From Arion vulgaris (Eukaryota > Mollusca > Gastropoda > Stylommatophora > Arionidae): DNA of 64,000 nt. Below, piece by piece: positions 11,048 through 22,112 of the stretch. The notes below the pieces were generated by a model. That model was not told the origin of the DNA. It searched no databases and worked only from the letters and a program-made list of their open reading frames with translations. Position 1 is the stretch's first letter. Each line of letters starts with the position of its first letter. The position numbers and the translations under genes are program-made. The stretch is from NCBI GenBank assembly GCA_020796225.1, contig CM036765.1, positions 7,389,082 to 7,453,081 of the forward strand, in the 5' to 3' direction.

Positions 11048-11515
11048 ATCGCTATATTAATAATAATTCCTCTTGTGCTGTTATATGTTACATCATGCCC
11101 GCAAGCAATTTCTTCATACTGCTCTATCCTGGGCAACTCGCTCAATATTCTCCATGGAATTGAGCCGATATTTCTTGCTTCTATTAGCAAAGTTTGTTTC
11201 AGTGTTTCCCTGGGTAGTCTTCTTTAATCATTTCTTTTCAAGGTGTGTCCAATATATCTCCATCTTATAACAGTTGTCACTAGTGGTTGACCAGACATTT
11301 CTCTGATTTCGTCACTTCTCAACTCGTTCCATTTTATATTCATTATTTTTCGAGACATCTATTTTCAAATGCATTCAACTTGCTTTCTATATCTTTAGTC
11401 ATTTTCCAACTCTCGCTGGCATATGTTAGTATTGATACAACATTTGAATTGAAAATTCGTAATTTATGTAGTGGTGTTTCATGTAGTGGTATGTATGTAT
11501 AAATTTGCTGAGCAA
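11048..11515 (-). mobile_element. LINE fragment in the ARPC4 intron
   Basis: The minus frame reads LRIFNSNVVSILTYASESWK, a LINE RT-thumb motif (Y-x-S-E-x-W). The plus strand has CAAGCAATTTCTTCATACTG and GGGCAACTCGCTCAATATTC, shared with 23060 and 46790. Confidence 0.75.
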
Positions 11516-11549
11516 TATGCCACCCATGCAATTATATCAGTCTTAATGA

Positions 11550-11705
11550 ATATGCTTCAAAGGATTGAATCTGCAAGTCTGCACTTGGAATGGAAGGACA
11601 GCATTTGGAGGTCACATCTCAAGGCACTGACTTAGCTGGGCAATGAACATGCTGACTTTCTTGCAAACAATGCCCCTACTCGACCTGGCCATTGCTGTTG
11701 AGTCA
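11550..11705 (+). mobile_element. LINE RNase H remnant
   Basis: AATGAACATGCTGACTTTCT then TGCAAACAATGCCCCTA encodes the NEHADFLANNA-like RNase H end. Same family as 14921-15210. Confidence 0.65.
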
Positions 11706-11944
11706 TTCGTTTGTGTCATTTCCTCCCTGCCAATAATGGTTGACGCATTCTATTTCTGAGGATTTTTGTGAGTTTGTTCTCTATACAGTTGCAATGCACC
11801 ACTAACATGATCTGTCTTCCCGGGTTTGTTTGAAGCCGTCCTACTCTCATTGAGTTCAGTCTTCTGTCGCTGGACTCACCAACCCAGGCTTTTTGTAGGA
11901 TGTGCTCCCTGGACACTATAGTTTAATCCCCATATACTTTAAGT

Positions 11945-12190
11945 TATCAAAACTTATACCTCATCTAGAGATTTAACAAAACTCATACCTCAACTAGAAA
12001 TGTAACGAAAACTAATGTGTCAACTAGAAAGTCCAAAAATTTAAAAACTCTTACCTCAACTAGAAAGTTAACAAAACTTTTACCTCAACTAGAAAGTTAA
12101 CAAAACACATACATAACTAGAAAGTTAAAAACTATTTCAACTAAAAGATTTAACAAAACTAATGTGTCAACTAGAAAGTTAACAAAACTC
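11945..12190. repeat. Degenerate ~29-bp array in the ARPC4 intron
   Basis: AACTAGAAAGTTAACAAAAC with TCATACCTC variants repeats about nine times. It runs to the splice acceptor of the last ARPC4 exon and supplies part of it (CTATCTCCAG). Confidence 0.88.
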
Positions 12191-12199
12191 TATCTCCAG

Positions 12200-12377
12200 G
12201 GCTACGACATCAGTTTTCTGATCACCAACTTTCATACTGAGCAGATGTACAAGCATAAGTTAGTGGATTTTATCATACATTTTATGGAAGAGATTGATAA
12301 AGAAATCAACTTTCTCAAGCTGGCTGTCAACTCCAGAGCTCGAATCTGTGCTGAAGAGTTTCTCAAAATTTTTAACA
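12200..12377 (+). CDS. ARPC4: ARPC4 last coding exon, stop lost by 1-nt homopolymer contraction
   Basis: The acceptor CTATCTCCAG precedes [20 protein letters not shown], then [16 protein letters not shown], a linker, and [13 protein letters not shown], the highly conserved long C-terminal helix of ARPC4 that packs in the Arp2/3 core. Animal ARPC4 ends EEFLKNF-stop. Here CTC is followed by four A and five T, so the frame reads on as LKIFNTF to a stop near 12497. One more A would give LKNF-TAA exactly. The 3' UTR presumably follows to about 12530; no AATAAA is evident. The end given is the expected stop position. Confidence 0.92.
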
Positions 12378-12664
12378 CATTCCAACTCTTGTCTAGGTGG
12401 CTTACTTTGGTATCAGGTAAGATGTGCCTTCATCAGTATCACATAAGTTTGTTAACAGTATATAGTAAAGGAGTTTGGAATTACTTGTTGTACAAATAGA
12501 GCTGAACAAATAGATCTATCCAGAAGGAGAAGTGTTGGGGACTGACTGTCAGCGAGACAGACTAATACACTTCTCGTAAGAGAAAAACGAAAGCCCTGAC
12601 CTACACGCGTATCGTACCATACACAAAAAGGGGCATAATTTCAACAGGGGTTTAACTTTAGTCG

Positions 12665-13035
12665 TTCTTGTCAAAGATCAATTATATATCACAATAAGAA
12701 TGATCAAATTGGTCGCACAAAGACGAACGGGAAGAAGATCTACCCAGAAAGAACTCAAAATCAAAGAAAACTGGCTGATGCTACAAATAAGAAAGAGAAA
12801 ATTGATGTATTTTGGACATATAAAAAGAAACGAAGGGCTGGAGAAGACCATCATGGAAGGAGGCATACCGACAAAGAGAAGAAGAAGAAGACCATGGAGA
12901 AGATGGATTCAGGATGTATCTGATGGTTTGAACATAACAGCTGCAGAGGCGGGACATCTGGCCTATGAGAGAGAGAAATTCCAGAGGACTGTTGGAGTGG
13001 CTAAGTTCTGCTCAGGACAAGCTATTTGAAAATGA
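12665..13035 (+). mobile_element. RTE-like LINE C terminus
   Basis: [39 protein letters not shown], then a P-W-R-R-W-I-Q-D-V block and [20 protein letters not shown]. The best-preserved copy of the window's commonest LINE 3' end; it lies just downstream of ARPC4. Confidence 0.88.
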
Positions 13036-13297
13036 CAAGTAGAGACGGATGCTTGAGGGTCAAAGAGAGGAGTGTATTTAACCAGCGAGCCACAGGAACC
13101 ATCGGTATGCATACCTATTGATATCTGTTGAGGGAGACTGAGCACTATGGGTCTGCCTGGAGTGATGTGATGTCAATGTTAATTGAGAAGCGAAGAGTTT
13201 TGATTATCTTGATTCATTGATAACAAGCAGGGAAAGAGGAAGACCAAGGTGAAGGCTGATATAAGATGCGATAGATGACTTGACTATATGATTAGAC

Positions 13298-13740
13298 TGG
13301 GGGTTTCTTTGGCGTAGAGATTAGGTGCTCATCTCTTGTGCTAAAGGTGCCGATTCGCTCCTCATGAAGCCATCTGGATATTTTAACAGAGATCCCTGAT
13401 CTCAGTGTAGGCGAGATCAAGTTCCTAGTCCTATCGGAAACAGATGATAAAATGTAGGTCCGATGTTCAATTTGAGCACACAAAATAACCCTTGGCAGTT
13501 CTAAATCGAGAAGAGCAGGCTGGAAAGCCGCTGCTCTGGCAAAATTCATTAGAAAAGATTTTAAAAACATAAATTGTTACAAATAATCTTTACTATCTTC
13601 AAGAATTATATCTGGGACCCTTGCCGGCACTACTGAGTTTGTGCACTGCAGCTGAGATCTTCCTGTGCTAGAAAGAGATCGGAGCACACATGGTTACTCA
13701 CTGAAGTGCAATGATGATAGTCCAATCAATCAAACTAATT
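13298..13740 (+). mobile_element. SINE-E-type retroposon
   Basis: GGTTTCTTTGGCGTAGAGAT then TAGGTGCTCATCTC head, TAGTCCTATCGGAAACAGAT, GAGCAGGCTGGAAAGCCGCT and CACTGAAGTGCAATGATGAT near the end. The head is tRNA-like, but the B box is weak. Confidence 0.75.
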
Positions 13741-14117
13741 AGACTTTTAACTTTAGGGAAAAATCTGGTTTATTTTTTGTATGAAGACCCGGTCTTTGCA
13801 GTTTTTACTGGAGTCTAAGACACAGTTAATGGGATGATAGAAATAATAACGGTAATAGTCAGTAAACCAGTGCTGAGGTTAAAATATATAGAAGAGTTGG
13901 AGGGAGCTGCAGGAGATAGCTAAAGATAGGTAGACTTGGAATGAGTTGGTTGATGACAAATGCCCCAATCAGGCTTAAAAAGGCATGAATAAGAGAGAAC
14001 CATATCTGCAAACTGGTCGTGAATATATCAATGGGATACACATTCAGCTGCCATTTTAAAAACACAGTGGTATGAAACCATTCAAGGAGAAATTTTAGAA
14101 CTAATGAATGCCAGTGT

Positions 14118-14370
14118 GTTGTCGGGGCTCTTACGGGGAGCAAAGAATAGTAACACTGTGACCTACAAGGCGTGTCATAAGAGGCGACTGAGGTAGGGAC
14201 CTAGGGAAGCTACCTAGTAAATAAAAAGCGTCACAGAAATTGGATGTGCTTGCCTACTTGTAGGTGCATAAATGGCCTAACGTATAATCGCTCTTAGGCT
14301 CAGATCACATACAAATCACAAAGAGTGGTTAGCTCATGGTCGATATGGAGCGTTCGAAAAAGAAGAACCA
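14118..14370 (+). mobile_element. Repeat F
   Basis: GCAAAGAATAGTAACACTGT, GCGTGTCATAAGAGGCGACT, CCTACTTGTAGGTGCATAAA, tail GAAAAAGAAGAA. Confidence 0.85.
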
Positions 14371-14639
14371 ATGATCAAGAGTTAATTGTAATGTAATTAG
14401 ATGATCTGTACTGGTGCATTTCGTTTAAGATACTTAAAGAATTAATGATATAGCTCTTGAGTTGTTACTAGTTCAGTGTACTTTTGTCACAATTATAAGT
14501 ACTTGAGAAACGGAAGTAAACTTTGACCAGATCAAAGTGGATGGGACATGTCCCTAGAAAGGAACAAAGTTGTCATTTAATTGCTGCAAACTGTGAACAG
14601 CTTCATATAAGTGGGTGTACAAGATTTAACGACATCTTG

Positions 14640-14920
14640 TACAAGCAAAACTTTTATTAAAGGGTGTAAAGCTGAAGGATTGACTTCATTGCACCGGGTT
14701 TTACCCGATATGGCTCAGTCCCTCTCCGCAGAAATGACATGCCACCTGCCGAGAGTATTGTACAAAGAGGTAGAACTTTGTATCTCCAACAACAATCCTA
14801 GTGGTTTCTGTAAAAAATGTACTTGTGAATAGAGTGGCGCAGTTCGGATTCAAACCCACAACCTTTAGGATGCAATGCAAAGGCATAACCACTCAGCCAC
14901 TGACATTCCCGAATTATCAT
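14640..14920 (-). mobile_element. SINE-D
   Basis: The complement has head TCAGTGGCTGAGTGGTTATG, B box GTGGGTTTGAATCC, body AGGATTGTTGTTGGAGATAC and the end near GAAGTCAATCCTTCAGC. Ser/Leu-like tRNA ancestry is suggested by the head. Confidence 0.85.
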
Positions 14921-15210
14921 ATCGGACTCAATGAATATGCTCTAAATGATTGAATATGAAAGTATGCGCGCAGAATGGGTGAGCAGCATTCAGAGGTCAC
15001 ATCTCTAGACACTGACTTGGCTGTGCACACATGGAGGCACAGCAACGAACATACTGACTTTCTTGCAAACAATGCCCTTACTCAAGCTGGCAGAAGTATG
15101 GACACAGCTGATGTCATCAATGTGGCACAGGCTCACTTATGTGATATGGCGAGTCTCAGACATTGGAACTTGTGCGAGAATTGGAGTTAAGTTCGGATAT
15201 GTCAGACAGT
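14921..15210 (+). mobile_element. LINE RNase H remnant
   Basis: NEHTDFLANNALTQAGRSMD, then TADVINVAQAHLCDMASLRH. This is the GNEHADFLAN RNase H end and spacer, related to 58945-59109. Confidence 0.7.
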
Positions 15211-15279
15211 GTTGTCTTCGTGGTAGAGAGAGAAGATATTCTAATCAGCTTCTACAGATTACACATTTAGCATGACCAT

Positions 15280-15645
15280 TTAACAAGGCAGTGGAAAAAC
15301 ATATACGTGCTTTTGAATTAAGTGTTACAGAAAAGTCCTCCGTATATCATGGATGGAGAAGAGAACAAATATATATATCCAGAAAGAACTCAAAATCAAT
15401 GAAAGCTGGCTGATGCTACAAATAAGAAAGATAAATATTGAGGTGTATTGGATATATAAAGACACGAAAGGCTGGAAGGATGCATACTGGCTAAGAGAAG
15501 AGAAGACCACAGAGAAGATGGATTCAGGATGTAACTGATGGTTTGAATATGACGGCTGCAGAGGGGAAATCTGACCTATGAGAGAAATTTTGGAGGACTG
15601 TTGGGGTGACAAAGTTCAGCTCACAACAAGCTATTTAATGTTGAT
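15280..15645 (+). mobile_element. RTE-like LINE C terminus, decayed
   Basis: [17 protein letters not shown], then TTEKMDSGCN with frame breaks and GGTTTGAATATGACGGCTGC. Confidence 0.8.
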
Positions 15646-15879
15646 GACAGAGTGTGCCATGGTGTCGATCGCATAACATAACATTGTCATTATAAAAAAA
15701 AAATATCAGAATCATTTCTGTTCGAAATGACATTCTTAACGTGTTGGGCTGCTGCATTTGTTGAGGTGGAAATCGGAGCACCTATGGGCGTGTCCAGAGG
15801 GCTATTATAATAGTCTTCATATAACTGATAACTGCTTTTAGTGTCATGATTGTTCCCTATACTATGTCATTATTTCATC

Positions 15880-16080
15880 CTCAGGTTTGGTGCTGTTATT
15901 GTCATGACTGTACTGACAGATGGGACAACTATACTAAAATTGTCATGACTGTACTGACAGATGGGACAACTATACTAAAATTGTCATGACTGTACTGACA
16001 GATGGGACAACTATACTAAAAAAAAAGATGTGTTTGATTAGACCTCAACCGAGACGAGACTGCTGATGTTTTCAAGTTTA
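15880..16080 (+). other. Possible terminal exon(s) of an unidentified gene
   Basis: An acceptor-like TTTCATCCTCAG precedes FGAVIVMTVLTDGTTILK (15891-15940), and TTTGATTAG precedes a short frame DLNRDETADVFKFINSN with a TAG stop at about 16071. AATAAA follows at 16255. A 41-bp triplication separates them. I recognise no family, and both frames may be chance. Confidence 0.2.
15899..16021. repeat. 41-bp tandem repeat, 3 units
   Basis: The units start TTGTCATGACTGTACTGACA at 15899, 15940 and 15981 and are identical. Confidence 0.95.
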
Positions 16081-16450
16081 TCAACTCTAACTAGCTCTAC
16101 TACTCATTTCTTGAGTGTAAGAACAACAAAATTCTTCTGAAATATCATGCAGGCGACAACTTTTATGGACGTTCAAATTTCTTTCTTGGTTGTAAGCTGT
16201 CCCAGATGTATTATATATATTTCTGTTAATACAACAATTTTCATACGAAAAAAAAATAAACATTTACTTGTGTGATGCTTTGTTTAACTTGAAGGCATTA
16301 TCTTTAATGTGTGGGTTTGTTTTCTATGGCAAGAGAGAGAGAGAGAGCAGCTTGAAGTAGCAAAATGTATACGCTCTGATAAATTTAAGTTGTTGAATAT
16401 GTACGACTTGACCTCAACTTTTATACTCGAATAGGATTGACAGATTAGCA
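16080..16450. other. Unannotated stretch with AATAAA
   Basis: AATAAA at about 16255 and a GA run at 16333-16347. No recognised gene or repeat. Confidence 0.5.
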
Positions 16451-16467
16451 CACTTATATATCTTGAG

Positions 16468-16890
16468 TAAGATTGTGGGTGTCTGTGGTAAGGTTGTGGT
16501 TATCTTTGGTAAGTTTGTGGGTATCTGTGGTAAGATTGTGGGTATCTGTGGTAGGACTGTGGGTCTTTAGTAGGACAGTGGGTATCTTTGGTAAAATTGT
16601 GGGTATTATTAGTAGGACAGTGGGTATCTGTGGTAAGATTGTGGGTCTTTAGTAGGACAGTGGGTATCTGTGATAAGATTGTGGGTATCTTTGGTAAGAT
16701 TGTGGATATTGTTAGTAGGGCAGTGGGTATCTTTTGTAAGATTATGGGTATCGGTAAGAAAGTGGGTATTTAGTAGGGCAGTGGGTATCTTTGATAAGAA
16801 AGTATCTTTAGTAAGATTGTGGGTATTGTTACTAAGAATGTTAGTATCCTTGGTAAGATTGTGGGTATTTAGTAAAAAGGTGGAGACTGC
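16468..16890. repeat. Degenerate ~21-bp array, first part
   Basis: GTGGGTATCTTTGGTAAGATT and variants (GTAGGACAGTGGGTATC) repeat about 20 times. It resumes at 17110-17290 beyond a PLE insertion. Open frames on both strands are by-products. Confidence 0.9.
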
Positions 16891-16895
16891 AGTAA

Positions 16896-17103
16896 AACTT
16901 GGAAAATAGCTAAACACGTAAAAACAAAGTATTACAGTTTTACAAAATACATAAACAGTGACGATAAACAGCAACGTTTCGACCAAAAGGCCTTTATCAA
17001 GCAAATAATACAACAAGAATGACGAATTTCGAGGAACACTACAAATGGACGATTACATGTGGAAACATAAACCTATCTAATGAAAATCTGGGAATAAAAA
17101 AAA
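16896..17103 (-). mobile_element. Solo PLE 3' end inserted in a 21-bp tandem array
   Basis: It matches 52805-53000: ACAAAGTATTACAGTTTTAC, then GCAACGTTTCGACCAAAAGG and CCTTTATCAAGC, ending in an A run. The GTGGGTATCTTTGGTAAGATT array lies on both sides, so the PLE end landed within it. Confidence 0.75.
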
Positions 17104-17107
17104 AAAA

Positions 17108-17335
17108 AGAGTTTTTAGTAGGGCAGTGGGTATCTTTGATAAGAAAGTATCCTTGGTAAGATTGTGGGTATCTTTAGTTTAAAAAATAGTCAGTATTTTT
17201 AGTAAGAATGTGGGTATTCAGTAAGAATGTGAATATCTTTGGTAAGAAATTTGATATTTTCAGTTAGAAAGTGGACATCTGTTTAAAACATGGATATCCT
17301 GTTGTAAGGAATTGGGTAACTTTAGTCAAAGAGTT
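17108..17335. repeat. Degenerate ~21-bp array, second part
   Basis: GTAGGGCAGTGGGTATC and GTAAGAATGTGGGTATTC units continue the 16468-16890 array and are more diverged toward the right. Confidence 0.8.
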
Positions 17336-17634
17336 AGAATCATTACTTGAATAAATAAAACTCATTTTTAAAAGAAAAAGCTGTGCTAATTTGTTTGAAG
17401 ATACCATCAGTGTGTGTGTGTGTGCTTGTGTATATTGTCATGTTTCTACATTTCAAATGTGCGGGCTCCCATGCAGGAGACCCATTTTCAATCCCCAGTA
17501 AGGTCAAGGAGTTTTTTTCTGTCAGGGCATAACGAAAAATACTAACTTGGAACAGTTTCACAGTGACTGCACTAGCCATGAGGCTGCTAAATTCCAGTCA
17601 CATGTCCTCCCTTTACTAAACCACCCTAAACATT

Positions 17635-17890
17635 GATATTGATTGATTGAAAGGACCATCATCATTGCACTTCGGTGAGTAACCATGTGTGCTCCAATCT
17701 CTTATTTTACACATAAAGATCTCAGCTGCAGTGCAGAAACTCCATAGCATCAGCGAGGTCCCGATGTAATTTTGGAAGATGGAGAAGATACTTTTGTATG
17801 AATTTTATTTTAAATCTTTTCTAAAGAATTGTGCCCGGTCGGTGTTTAACCTGTACACCACAGTGGGCTTGTATTGCAACATTTAAGCTG
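17635..17890 (-). mobile_element. SINE-E, partial
   Basis: CATCATCATTGCACTTCGGT, GAGTAACCATGTGTGCTCC and TCTCAGCTGCAGTGCAGAAA. Confidence 0.7.
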
Positions 17891-17924
17891 ACTAGAATCA
17901 TTTCTCTTTCACTTGTCTATTACA

Positions 17925-18190
17925 GTGGTTCTAAACTTTTCCAACTGACTCACTCCTTTAACTAATTGGCCCCCATAAGCCGCTGTGAGCACCACTGTGT
18001 ATTTCTTTTAGATCTATCTTCAAGAAAATTCATTTACCTACAAAATGATATATTACTCATAAAAATCTGTGAATAATTGAGAAAAACTGCAGCAGAATTT
18101 GTACATACACCTGCAATGGGATGATAGGACATAAATTCAGCTACAACCCGTTATTTCAATTCGGTATCCAATCAGTTAAGATGGAGCAAG
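17925..18190. repeat. Repeat H (possible hAT-type MITE)
   Basis: It starts ACAGTGGTTCTAAACTTTTCC, like a hAT tip, then CCATAAGCCGCTGTGAGCAC, AAATTCATTTACCTACAAAA, GCAGCAGAATTTGTACATAC. Copies lie at 24360, 42690 and 48955. The right terminus is not resolved. Confidence 0.55.
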
Positions 18191-18194
18191 GCTT

Positions 18195-18345
18195 CCATGA
18201 CCCTCTAAACCCCGTTTAGCTGGGAACAGTCAAGGTTAACGGAGAGCGAACCCAGTAAACGCTGGTTGAAATCGGACATGTCACCGAAGGACAAGCAATA
18301 GAGCTCCAAATGGTACTGAAGATTGTGACGTAAAACACGTTCTTG
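18195..18345 (+). repeat. Repeat G (plus copy)
   Basis: ACGGAGAGCGAACCCAGTAA, ACGCTGGTTGAAATCGGACA, GCTCCAAATGGTACTGAAGA, TTGTGACGTAAAACACG. Confidence 0.65.
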
Positions 18346-18649
18346 GCTAAGGTTGTTTATATATCACAATAAGAATGATAAAAATGGCTGAAAAAGACGA
18401 CGAGAGAGAGAACCCTTTTTTTCCTCCTCACCAAACTAAACTTATTTTCAAAGAGCAAATGAAAAACAAAGGATCTCATCATTAGCTTTTAACACACTGT
18501 CCCCTTAAACACAGTAACAATGGCAGTAAGAAATATAAATATAAAAACAAAATGTGACTAGAAATTTTTTTTTAAATTGCCTATTGTCACAATTTGCATC
18601 TATCCGTTGCTTTTTCATATATACTTTAACAACAATCTTTCAAGAGAAC

Positions 18650-18892
18650 CTCAGTACCGTTGTTGTTAGTGAACTTGCATCTAAGGCTAGTGGTCCGGGT
18701 TCAATTCTACATTAGGTGTGGATATTTTTTTCCGATCGTAGTGACTCTCAGGTTGACCCAACCTCACTTGGGTACCAGGGATAACACTGGGAATTAAAGG
18801 CAGACGGCGTGATGTTGACATCACCCATCATGTGTCGATGGTCAATTAAAAAATACAGGGCTAACCTCAAGGTATAAAAGGGTTCCTTTACA
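18650..18892 (+). mobile_element. SINE-B
   Basis: TTGTTAGTGAACTTGCATCT, B box CCGGGTTCAATTCTAC, GACCCAACCTCACTTGGGTA and GTATAAAAGGGTTCCTTTAC. Confidence 0.9.
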
Positions 18893-19034
18893 ATTTATTT
18901 TATTAAAGGGAATAAAGCCTCTACTGAGAATAAGTCGAGGCTTGATATTTTCAACTAACCTTTTCACCCTTTTGACCCGATATACTGGGCTTACTATATT
19001 TTGTAAGATTGCTCAAAGCCAGTATACTGGCTAA

Positions 19035-19215
19035 ATTTGTATACTTCTTCTTCCAACTCCCAACAGAGCACAGCTCTTCCTCTCTCTCTCTCTTGCCATC
19101 CCTTTCAATTCTTTCCGTGTTTTACCAATCCTTTTCATATCAGTCTCCCAGCTCTCTTCTCCAGGTATATCTAGGCCTTCCCCTACAGGTTCCAAAAAGA
19201 GTGCCTTGTTTGTTG
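19035..19215 (-). mobile_element. LINE C-terminal fragment (LCS type)
   Basis: Complement of CAACTCCCAACAGAGCACAG, CTCTCTTGCCATCCCTTTCA and ATCTAGGCCTTCCCCTAC. It matches 3590-3800. Confidence 0.55.
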
Positions 19216-19249
19216 AAGATTTGTTGGCTTATTTTTTCTATGGAGTGAG

Positions 19250-20380
19250 GTAGCCAGCCCACCACCTACCCTACTTAGTCACCTCTTACGTCATGCCTGG
19301 CAGGTACACATTGCTGCATATTCTTTCCTCCCCTATCGGACCCAGGCGTCCGGAGGTAAAAACTTATTACAGAGTGAAAGGGATAAGAACAAGATTTAAA
19401 AATAACAAATTTATATCAGTGAGTGTTATAAACAAACACAAAAATGAACTCCTTGTTGAGGATCTCATATGTAAATGAAATCGTTATGTAACAGAATCAT
19501 TTATTGCCTTTCTCACAAGTTTGAAAATATATGCACTTTAGTATGCTTTGGTTAGGTTTTGCTCAAGTTTTTTCTTGCCTGTATATTTCATGAAACGGAT
19601 TAGCTCAACATATAGAGCTTTCGCTTTAAAAATTTAATCAGACACTAATGGGTTTATTTTTTGCACCTGATGTTCCGCAAGTGAGAAAAGACATTTACCC
19701 TCCTACCCCAGTTAGACATCCAACAGCTTGTAGGATTTGTACAGACTGGTAAATGTTAGATTTTCCAAACATAAAAATCCCCGTTTTAACAACGACTACA
19801 TCTGAAGTTATACTGTAGCATGGTATCAGATCTGACAAGTCATAGGGATACATGCCAGAATAGTAAAGTGACAGGCACTTCATATTGTAAAGTGCTGCGA
19901 AGGCTACCGGACATTTTCTTTCATATTTAATGAGATCTTAATAACAAGAGGTTTATTTCTTTGAATAATTTGATAGAAACATATCCAGAGCTTAGCATAG
20001 TCGTTGGATCATCTTCGATGCACATCAAACCAATTAGTCCATAAGTGCTCCAATCTCAGTATGTCTCTTAACGAGTGTCAACTAAGGACACAGGTTCTAT
20101 GTTGGTTTACTATTCTTCTTTGCTACCAGGAAAGTGCTTTTGTCTAGCTACACCACATTTGAATTGATATTTATGCAGTCTGGTTAGGGTTGTAGATTCA
20201 CCATTATTACTTGAATCATTTCTCTCTCTCTCTTAGGGAATTTAGAATATCAGCCTGGTCCATTGCTTGCCCACTTTTTACAGAAGTCTATCGGCTTGTT
20301 CATTTCCCCCTTACACCTGCATGCCCTGGGACAAAATAAAACAAATTATCCAGAGCGTTGCTTCTTAATCAAATGATTTC
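19250..20380. other. Unannotated stretch
   Basis: The small frames at 19293-19478 and 19695-19883 show no family motif. GGCCTTCCCCTACAGG marks the end of the LINE fragment before it. Confidence 0.5.
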
Positions 20381-20384
20381 AACT

Positions 20385-20545
20385 TTGTTCCAGCTCCTGC
20401 GGAGCTACAGAGTTAATGCTTTGTGCAATACTCGTCCAGGTGGCGTGGCATTTCTATGGAGAGTCACCGAGCCATTTGAGGTAAATGAAGTAAATCCTTT
20501 GTCTTCAGACTACTTCAACCTTGAGATGGTAGAGGTCATCCAGAG
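20385..20545 (+). mobile_element. SINE-D, headless fragment
   Basis: GGAGCTACAGAGTTAATGCT, TGTGCAATACTCGTCCAGGT and GAAGTAAATCCTTTGTCTTC correspond to the SINE-D body. Confidence 0.75.
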
Positions 20546-20669
20546 AGAAAACCACATTATCTTATCAGCTTGTCACCTTCAACTCCTTGTGGATGCCATG
20601 CCACTTAATGTGATAATTGATTGTAGCAAAGTAAACCAGAGCCTCATAATGTGGCTTTTGAGGTAATTA

Positions 20670-21060
20670 AATAATATCATCAAATAGCTTGTCCTGAGTA
20701 GAACTTTGCCATCTCATAGGTCAGGATATCCAGCCTCTGCAGTCTCATACTCAACCATCAGTTACATCCTGAACTCATCTTCTCCGTAGTCTTCCTATTC
20801 TCTTTGTCAGTATGTTTCCTTACATGATGGTCTTCTCCAACACTTCATGTCTCTTTATATATGCAAAATACTTCAATTTTCTTATATGTAGCATCAGCCA
20901 GTTTTCTTTGATTTTGAGTTCTTTCTGGATATATCTATTTGTTCTCTTCTCTGTCCATGATATACGAAGGACTCTTCTATAACACTTATATTCTAAAGCA
21001 CATATATGTTTTTCTACTACCTTGTAAAATGCCCATGCTTTACACCCATATGCTCCCATT
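20670..21060 (-). mobile_element. RTE-like LINE C terminus
   Basis: [40 protein letters not shown] and YFAYIKRHEVLEKTIM on the minus strand, tail (CATCA) near 20675. Confidence 0.85.
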
Positions 21061-21229
21061 GGAAATATGCATGTTCTTAGTATTCTAATCTTTGTTTCCG
21101 TGAAATAATAAGGAATATAAAAGTATTTTTTTCATATCCATCTACTAAGATTATTAAGATCTATTCGGTTTTCTCTTTAACATATTTTATTCTACAGAAT
21201 CAGTCTAAAAACCACTTAAAACTAAAGTA

Positions 21230-21880
21230 AATCTTATAAGAACAATTTTCTGGCCAACACTATGTTACCAGTGCCAAACATGGCCAATAACAGCAGCTAG
21301 TGAGCTAAAGATCATAAGGACAGAGATAAGGGTTCTTAGAAGAGCTGCAGGTGTGACAATAAGAGACAAAATTAGAAATGAAGAAGACTGGATGTGAAAC
21401 CAGTTATACAATTTATAAAACAATATATGAAATGATTTGGACACCTGACAAGAATGCCCTGGTATTGCCTACCACAGAGAGCCACACTATGATTTGGGCA
21501 CCTGACAAGAATGCCCTGGTATTGCCTACCACAGAGAGCCACACTATAGGAAACTGACAGAGAATGCCCTGGAGCACATACAGCAGAAGAATTGCCACAC
21601 ATGATTAGACAACCACAAGAATGCCTGGATTGCCTACACAAAGCACATATGATGGGACATCTGACAAGAATGCCCTGGTATTGCCTACCACAGAGAGCCA
21701 CACTATGATTTGGACACCTGACAAGAATGCCCTGGTATTGCCTACCACAGAGAGCCACACTATGATTTGGACACCTGACAAGAATGCCCTGGTATTGCCT
21801 ACCACAGAGAGCCACACTAAAAGGGAAAACAAGTACAGAGGAAGACCACACAAAAGATGGAGCAGTCAAAAACAGTCTTA
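21230..21880 (+). mobile_element. LINE 3' fragment containing the 57-bp array
   Basis: Before the array: VTIRDKIRNEED. After it: the K-x-x-N-K-Y-R-G-R-P-H-K-R-W pattern. These are the usual parts of the RTE-like C terminus. Confidence 0.7.
21434..21819 (+). repeat. 57-bp tandem array made from LINE coding sequence
   Basis: The units start GATTTGGACACCTGACAAG at 21434, 21491, then two damaged units, then 21706 and 21763. The unit encodes FGHLTRMPWYCLPQRATL in the LINE frame, the FGHL-RM block common to the LINE C termini here. 57 is a multiple of three, so the array stays in frame. Minus-strand frames of up to 193 codons are by-products. Confidence 0.9.
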
Positions 21881-22112
21881 AAAAAATGAATATCAGCTTA
21901 CAAAGTACATTAGAACAAGCACACACAAGATCACTACATTTCCCTCCAATCACTTCTATAAAGAATAAAATGATGGAAGAGGTAAAAAATTCTTAAAACA
22001 CTCTAGAAAAGAAAACAAAAATAGAGACATTCTACAAGACCTGAACATTGAGAAATATTAGCTCATAAATATATCATGTCCTGAAAAGTGAAATATTTTG
22101 GTTACATTAAAA

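Noticed and set aside
16588..17016. Small frames rich in VGIFGKIV and LTKDTHNL phrases
   Set aside because: Both strands of the degenerate 21-bp array.
18961..19050. Possible inverted-repeat element around TATACTGGGC and CCAGTATACTGGC
   Set aside because: Only one short palindromic word; no second terminus or duplication found.
21372..21953. 193-codon minus frame with repeated VALCGRQYQGILVRC
   Set aside because: Antisense of the 57-bp array derived from a LINE; the sense frame, not this one, matches a known protein motif.
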